Source: Oryzisolibacter propanilivorax (lineage in GTDB: Bacteria; Pseudomonadota; Gammaproteobacteria; Burkholderiales; Burkholderiaceae_C). From it: 64,000 nt of DNA. A model generated the notes under the pieces. It was not told where the DNA came from, did not search any database, and was given only the letters and a program-made list of their open reading frames with translations. How positions within the stretch are numbered: position 1 is the stretch's first letter; every line of letters starts with the position of its first letter. Positions 58,301-64,000 of the stretch are shown here, piece after piece. Where the stretch lies: the NCBI RefSeq assembly GCF_900103645.1, contig NZ_FNHP01000003.1:310001-374000 (forward strand). The letters are read 5' to 3'. The position numbers were made by a program, and so were the translations under genes.

Positions 58301-58336
58301 CCCTCACCCCTGCCCTCTCCCAGAGGGAGAGGGAGC
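58301..58336. repeat. GC-rich intergenic hairpin of a widely seen type
   Basis: CCCTCACCCCTG followed by a perfect 9-bp inverted repeat CCCTCTCCC (58313-58321), loop AGA, GGGAGAGGG (58325-58333). Similar CCCTCTCCC...GGGAGAGGG words occur between genes in many proteobacteria as I recall. Here it sits between the binding-protein gene and the permease gene and could protect the upstream mRNA end. Confidence 0.7.
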
Positions 58337-58362
58337 CAAAGCCAGCTCGCCCTGTCGGGCGG

Positions 58363-59163
58363 TTATTTGATGATGTTCTTGCCGAACCACTGCTCGGCGA
58401 TATTCGCGGCGGCGCCGTCCTGCTTCATCTCGCCCAGGGCCTTGTCCAGCTTGGCGTGCAGCTCGGTGTCGTCCTTGCGCAGGCCCACGCCGTACTCCTC
58501 GGTGCCGAAGTTCTCCTCCAATACGGCGTACTGGTCGGGCTTCTTGGCGACGTAGTAGCGGCCCACCACCTCGTCAACCACCACCGCCTCCAGGCGGCCG
58601 GTGGACAGGTCCATCAGCGCGGTCACGTTGTCGCCGAAAGTCTTGAGTTCCTTGAAGGACTGGAACACGGCGTCTTCCTTCTTGATGGCGTCCACGGCGC
58701 TGGAGCCTTCCTGGGCGCCGACCACCTTGCCGGCCAGGTCGGCCTTGGTCTTGATGGCCGAGCCCGCCGGCACCACGATGATCTGGTGGTTTTCCATGTA
58801 GGGCGCGGTGAAAGCGATGTTCTGCTTGCGCTCCTCGGTGATGGTCAGGCCGTTCCACAGCGCGTCCACGCGCTTGCCGGACAGCTCGGCCTCCTTGGCG
58901 CTCCAGTCGATGGGCTTGAACTCGACCTCCAGACCCAGGCGCTTGGCGGCTTCCTTGGCCATGTCGATGTCGAAGCCGACCAGCTGGTTCTTGTCGTCAC
59001 GGAAACCCATGGGCGGGAAGTTGTCGTCCAGGCCGACGACGATTTTGGTCACGGCGGCGGGCGTGGGCTCGGGTGCGGCGGCGGGCGTGGCGCTCTCCTG
59101 CTTGGAGCAACCAGCGAGCACGGCTCCGAGGGTCAGCAGGGCGACGGCGGCAAACTTCTTCAT
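58363..59163 (-). CDS. Amino-acid ABC transporter substrate-binding lipoprotein
   Basis: A 266-residue exported binding protein with a lipobox LAGCS (lipidated Cys 19), a Thr/Ala/Pro-rich linker and a bacterial solute-binding family 3 domain. That domain has KIVVGLDDNFPPMGFRDDKNQLVGFDIDMAKEAAKRLG, with the Asp/Arg-type amino-acid pocket, then DALWNGLTITEERKQNIAFT and AGKVVGAQEGSSAVDAI. The ligand is probably a polar or sulfur amino acid. The permease and ATPase follow 110 bases downstream. Confidence 0.93.
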   Translation of the reverse strand: MKKFAAVALLTLGAVLAGCSKQESATPAAAPEPTPAAVTKIVVGLDDNFPPMGFRDDKNQLVGFDIDMAKEAAKRLGLEVEFKPIDWSAKEAELSGKRVDALWNGLTITEERKQNIAFTAPYMENHQIIVVPAGSAIKTKADLAGKVVGAQEGSSAVDAIKKEDAVFQSFKELKTFGDNVTALMDLSTGRLEAVVVDEVVGRYYVAKKPDQYAVLEENFGTEEYGVGLRKDDTELHAKLDKALGEMKQDGAAANIAEQWFGKNIIK

Positions 59164-59291
59164 GGGATGCAAGAGATGGGTTGGGGTGAAGGAAAGGCGC
59201 TGGCAGCAAAGCGGCAGCGCCTGGGAAAACCCGCAATTGTCCCATCTTTGCCCCGGCGCCGGGCAAGCCGCCCGGCCGGACGGACAGCCGC

Positions 59292-60284
59292 TCAATCCAC
59301 CCGCGCCCCTGAGGCCTTGACCACCGGCGCCCAGTTCTTCACCTCGGAGTCGATGAAGCGCGCGAAGTCCTGCGGGCTGTTCTTTTCCGCCATCGCGCCC
59401 AGCTTGGCATAGGCCTGCTGGATGTGGGGCTTGTCGAAGGCGGCGTTCATGACCTTGTTCAGCCGGGCCACCACCTCCGGCGGAGTGCCCTTGGGCGCCA
59501 GCATGCCGAACCACGACGTCACGTCGAACGGCGCGATCCCGCTTTCCTCCATCGTCGGCACGTCGGGTGCCGAGGGCGAACGCTTGCGCGTGGTCACCGC
59601 CAGCGCGCGCAGCTTGCCGGCCTGCACGTGCGGCCAGGCCGAGGGCATGTTGTCGAACATGAACTGCACCTGTCCGCCGATCAGGTCGGTCATGGCGGGG
59701 GCACTGCCCTTGTAAGGGATGTGCTGGGTCTTCAGGCCGGTGCGCACCTTGAACAGCTCGCCCGCCATGTGGATCGAGGTGCCGCTGCCCGACGAGGCGT
59801 AAGCCGCCGAGTCGTTGTGCGTGCGCGCCCACTCCACCAGTTCGGGCACGGTCTTGACCGGCACGCTGGGATGCACGACCAGGATGTTGGGCACCTTGGC
59901 GCCCAGCGCCACGGCCTCGAAGTCGCGCGTCAGGTCGAACTTGACGTTGGGGTACAGCGTCTGATTGATGGCGCTGGTCACCGCCACGAACAGCAGCGTG
60001 TAGCCGTCCGGCGCGGCCTGGCGCACCAGGTCGGTGGCGATGTTGCTGCCGCCGCCGGGCCGGTTGTCCACGACGAAGGCCTGGCCCAGCGCCTCGGTCA
60101 GCTCCTGCGCCATCAGGCGCGCGACCACGTCGGTGGTGCCGCCGGCGGAGAACCCCACCACTACCCGCACCGGCTTGGCGGGATAGGCCTCCTGCGCGTG
60201 CGCGCCCAGGGTGCACAAGGCCAAGCTACCGGCCGCCGCCTGCACCAGCAGGCGACGCGAGAAAGAGAAAAGGCGAGCGGACAT
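59292..60284 (-). CDS. Bug/TctC-family periplasmic substrate-binding protein
   Basis: A 330-residue exported binding protein: signal peptide with a Arg-Arg motif (SRRLLVQAAAGSLALCTLGAHA, residues about 9-30), then the Bug core YPAKPVRVVVGFSAGGTTDVVARLMAQEL, VVDNRPGGGSNIATD, and GTSIHMAGELFK. The loop GGTTDVVAR is standard, unlike the variant in the other Bug gene of this window. No TctA or TctB gene is adjacent, so it is an orphan. It lies between the ABC transporter and gltD and may be co-oriented but independent. Confidence 0.9.
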   Translation of the reverse strand: MSARLFSFSRRLLVQAAAGSLALCTLGAHAQEAYPAKPVRVVVGFSAGGTTDVVARLMAQELTEALGQAFVVDNRPGGGSNIATDLVRQAAPDGYTLLFVAVTSAINQTLYPNVKFDLTRDFEAVALGAKVPNILVVHPSVPVKTVPELVEWARTHNDSAAYASSGSGTSIHMAGELFKVRTGLKTQHIPYKGSAPAMTDLIGGQVQFMFDNMPSAWPHVQAGKLRALAVTTRKRSPSAPDVPTMEESGIAPFDVTSWFGMLAPKGTPPEVVARLNKVMNAAFDKPHIQQAYAKLGAMAEKNSPQDFARFIDSEVKNWAPVVKASGARVD

Positions 60285-60303
60285 CGACGGGTCTCCTGCA
60301 ACG

Positions 60304-60340
60304 GCCGACCGCCGCGCGTCCAGGACGCCCGGCGGTCGGC
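60304..60340. repeat. 11-bp inverted repeat between gltD and the Bug gene
   Basis: GCCGACCGCCG (60304-60314) pairs perfectly with CGGCGGTCGGC (60330-60340) around a 15-base loop. It has no T-tract on either strand, so it is not an ordinary terminator; it may be an operator or a leader structure for the Bug gene, whose start is 20 bases away. Confidence 0.5.
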
Positions 60341-60424
60341 GGTGGTGAAAAAACCCACTGTAGGCCGCTGCTTCGGCGGCGCGGCCGGGGATTTCCCGCA
60401 GCGCCTGTCCCGCCAGGGACCCTT

Positions 60425-61903
60425 TCAGCGCGGCAGGTCCGAGCGGCCCATCAGGAAGGCGTCGATGGCGTGCGCCGCCTGGCGCCCCTCGCGGATGGCC
60501 CAGACCACCAGCGACTGGCCGCGGCGCATGTCGCCCGCGGCGAACACCTTGGGCACGCTGGTCGCGTAGCCGCCCGCGGCATCCGTGCCGGCGCGGGCGT
60601 TGCTGCGTGTGTCGGGCTCGACGCCAAAGGCCTGCAGCACCGCCGGCACCGGGCCGGTGAAGCCCATGGCCAGCAGCACCAGGTCAGCGCGCAGCGTCTG
60701 CTCGCTGCCGGGCACTTCCTGCATGCGCCCGTCCTGCCATTGCACACGCACCGTCTGCACGCCGGTGACGCGGCCGCGCTCGCCGGTAAAGGCCTTGGTG
60801 GCGATGGCGAACTCGCGCTCGCAGCCTTCTTCGTGGCTGGAGCTGGTGCGCAGCTTGAGCGGCCAGTAGGGCCACACCAGCGGCTTGTCCTCGACCTCGG
60901 GCGGGCGCGCCAGCAGCTCGAACTGGGTGACGCTGGCAGCGCCCTGGCGCCGGCTTGTGCCGACGCAGTCGCTGCCGGTGTCGCCGCCGCCGATCACGAT
61001 GACGTGCTTGTCGGTGGCCAGAATCTGGCCCTTGGGCTTGCGCCCGGCGTTGGCGTGGTTCTGCTGCGGCAGGAATTCCATTGCGAAGTGCACGCCCTTC
61101 AACTCGCGCCCCGGCACCGGCAGGTCGCGCGAGACCTCGGCGCCGCCGGCCAGCAGCACGGCGTCGAAGTCGGCGGCCAGCTGCGCAGGCGCCAGCGTCT
61201 CGCGCGCGCCGTTGGTGACGCGGCTGTCCGCGCCCAGGCCGGCCTGGGCGTCGGCCACCAGCACGCCGGTGCGCAACACCACGCCCTCTGCCTGCAGCTG
61301 CGCCACGCGCCGGTCGATGTGGCCCTTGTCCAGCTTGAAGTCAGGGATGCCGTAGCGCAGCAGGCCGCCGACCTGCTCGTTCTTCTCGAACACCGTCACC
61401 GCGTGCCCGGCGCGCGCCAGCTGCTGCGCCGCCGCCAGCCCCGCCGGCCCCGAGCCGACCACCGCTACGCGCTTGCCGCTTTTGCGTGCGGCCGGCTGCG
61501 GCTGCACCCAGCCTTCGTCCCAGGCACGGTCGATGATGGCGTGCTCGATGCTCTTGATGCCGACCGGCGCGTCCTGCAGGTTCAGCGTGCAGGCGGCCTC
61601 GCACGGCGCCGGGCAGATGCGCCCGGTGAACTCGGGGAAGTTGTTGGTGCTGTGCAGCACTGCAATGGCGCTGGCCCAGTCCTGGCGGTACACCAGGTCA
61701 TTGAAGTCCGGGATGATGTTGTTCACCGGACAGCCGCTGTTGCAAAACGGCGTGCCGCAGTCCATGCAGCGCGCCGCCTGCACCTGCGCCTGGCCGTCGT
61801 CCAGCGCGATGACGAACTCGCGGTAGTGCCTGACGCGCTCGGCGACCGGGGCGTGGCCCTCCTCGATGCGCGCGTATTCCAGAAAGCCGGTGGTCTTTCC
61901 CAT
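60425..61903 (-). CDS. gltD: Glutamate synthase small (beta) subunit
   Basis: A 492-residue flavoprotein feeding NADPH electrons to the large subunit. It has N-terminal iron-sulfur cysteines [17 protein letters not shown], the [12 protein letters not shown] second set, FAD motif [24 protein letters not shown] and NAD(P)H motif [19 protein letters not shown]. The C-terminal FAD element is [22 protein letters not shown]. It follows gltB by 51 bases in the same operon. Together they make two glutamates from glutamine and 2-oxoglutarate. Confidence 0.96.
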   Translation of the reverse strand: MGKTTGFLEYARIEEGHAPVAERVRHYREFVIALDDGQAQVQAARCMDCGTPFCNSGCPVNNIIPDFNDLVYRQDWASAIAVLHSTNNFPEFTGRICPAPCEAACTLNLQDAPVGIKSIEHAIIDRAWDEGWVQPQPAARKSGKRVAVVGSGPAGLAAAQQLARAGHAVTVFEKNEQVGGLLRYGIPDFKLDKGHIDRRVAQLQAEGVVLRTGVLVADAQAGLGADSRVTNGARETLAPAQLAADFDAVLLAGGAEVSRDLPVPGRELKGVHFAMEFLPQQNHANAGRKPKGQILATDKHVIVIGGGDTGSDCVGTSRRQGAASVTQFELLARPPEVEDKPLVWPYWPLKLRTSSSHEEGCEREFAIATKAFTGERGRVTGVQTVRVQWQDGRMQEVPGSEQTLRADLVLLAMGFTGPVPAVLQAFGVEPDTRSNARAGTDAAGGYATSVPKVFAAGDMRRGQSLVVWAIREGRQAAHAIDAFLMGRSDLPR

Positions 61904-61954
61904 GGTGTGTGTCCTGGCGGTGTGGGGCTTGGGTAGGAGGGACGGCGCGGTGCC

Positions 61955-64000
<2,046 letters not shown>

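Overview
The window is about 64 kb of high-GC, gene-dense chromosome from a betaproteobacterium, most likely a member of the Burkholderiales family Comamonadaceae (Acidovorax, Alicycliphilus or Melaminivora type). This rests on the gene neighbourhoods (rhodanese-grxC-secB-gpsA; coaD-rsmD-M16 pair facing ftsY; a caa3-type cox cluster with DUF2970 and a DUF2909 twin-TM protein; gltB-gltD), on two Bug/TctC binding proteins, and on a dispersed intergenic repeat of a kind I associate with this family. No prophage, transposase, CRISPR array or rRNA operon is visible. One tRNA gene, tRNA-Arg(CCT), is present.

Layout. 1-7 kb: 3' end of an iron-containing redox enzyme, a 24-residue membrane microprotein, the gpsA-secB-grxC-rhodanese block (minus), gpmA, the ctpA processing protease, a MoeB/ThiF-type adenylyltransferase and a receiver-only response regulator. 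7.5-11.5 kb: a NarL-type regulator divergent from a CHASE3 histidine kinase, then a run of small stress-type genes (DUF1328, DUF883-like, ferritin-like, BON lipoprotein). 11.5-17 kb: coaD, rsmD, a catalytic/non-catalytic M16 peptidase pair and ftsY. 17-22 kb: LysR regulator divergent from a D-tartrate dehydratase-like enolase-superfamily gene, cutA, rpoH under a perfect CIRCE operator, and a Bug binding protein. 22-31.5 kb: the aerobic respiration cluster on the minus strand: ctaC (with a cytochrome c tail), ctaD, a 37-residue small assembly protein, ctaG, DUF2970, ctaE, SURF1, a second SCO-like protein, ctaA, ctaB and sco. 32-39.5 kb: BioC-like methyltransferase, comF, trmL, LysE exporter, CPA2 antiporter, DUF1841, tandem Usp, dihaem cytochrome c4. 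39.6-49 kb: MoxR ATPase, small membrane protein, GNAT, VWA protein, tamA and tamB. 49-56.7 kb: tRNA-Arg, chromate transporter, cysteine hydrolase, small membrane protein, cardiolipin synthase, QseBC-like two-component system and DegP protease. 56.8-64 kb: polar amino-acid ABC transporter, a second Bug protein, gltD and the 3' part of gltB.

How the genes fit together. The respiratory cluster is nearly self-contained: oxidase subunits I, II and III, haem o and haem a synthesis (ctaB, ctaA), CuB delivery (ctaG), CuA delivery (sco plus a second membrane-anchored CxxxC protein) and SURF1. The envelope genes form a second theme: SecB export, CtpA and DegP periplasmic proteolysis, TamA/TamB, two M16 proteins, cardiolipin synthase and an envelope two-component system. 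Heat-shock control is visible directly at rpoH.

The most unusual structure is a roughly 60-70 bp repeat with a conserved ATAGCTGCAGGCC core, present in at least twelve copies. Most copies lie between genes. Two form, in the same reading frame, most of the N-terminal signal sequence of unrelated exported proteins (SCO and the non-catalytic M16 protein). Another carries the gpsA start codon and part of the secB terminator, and another encodes the C-terminus of a GNAT acetyltransferase.
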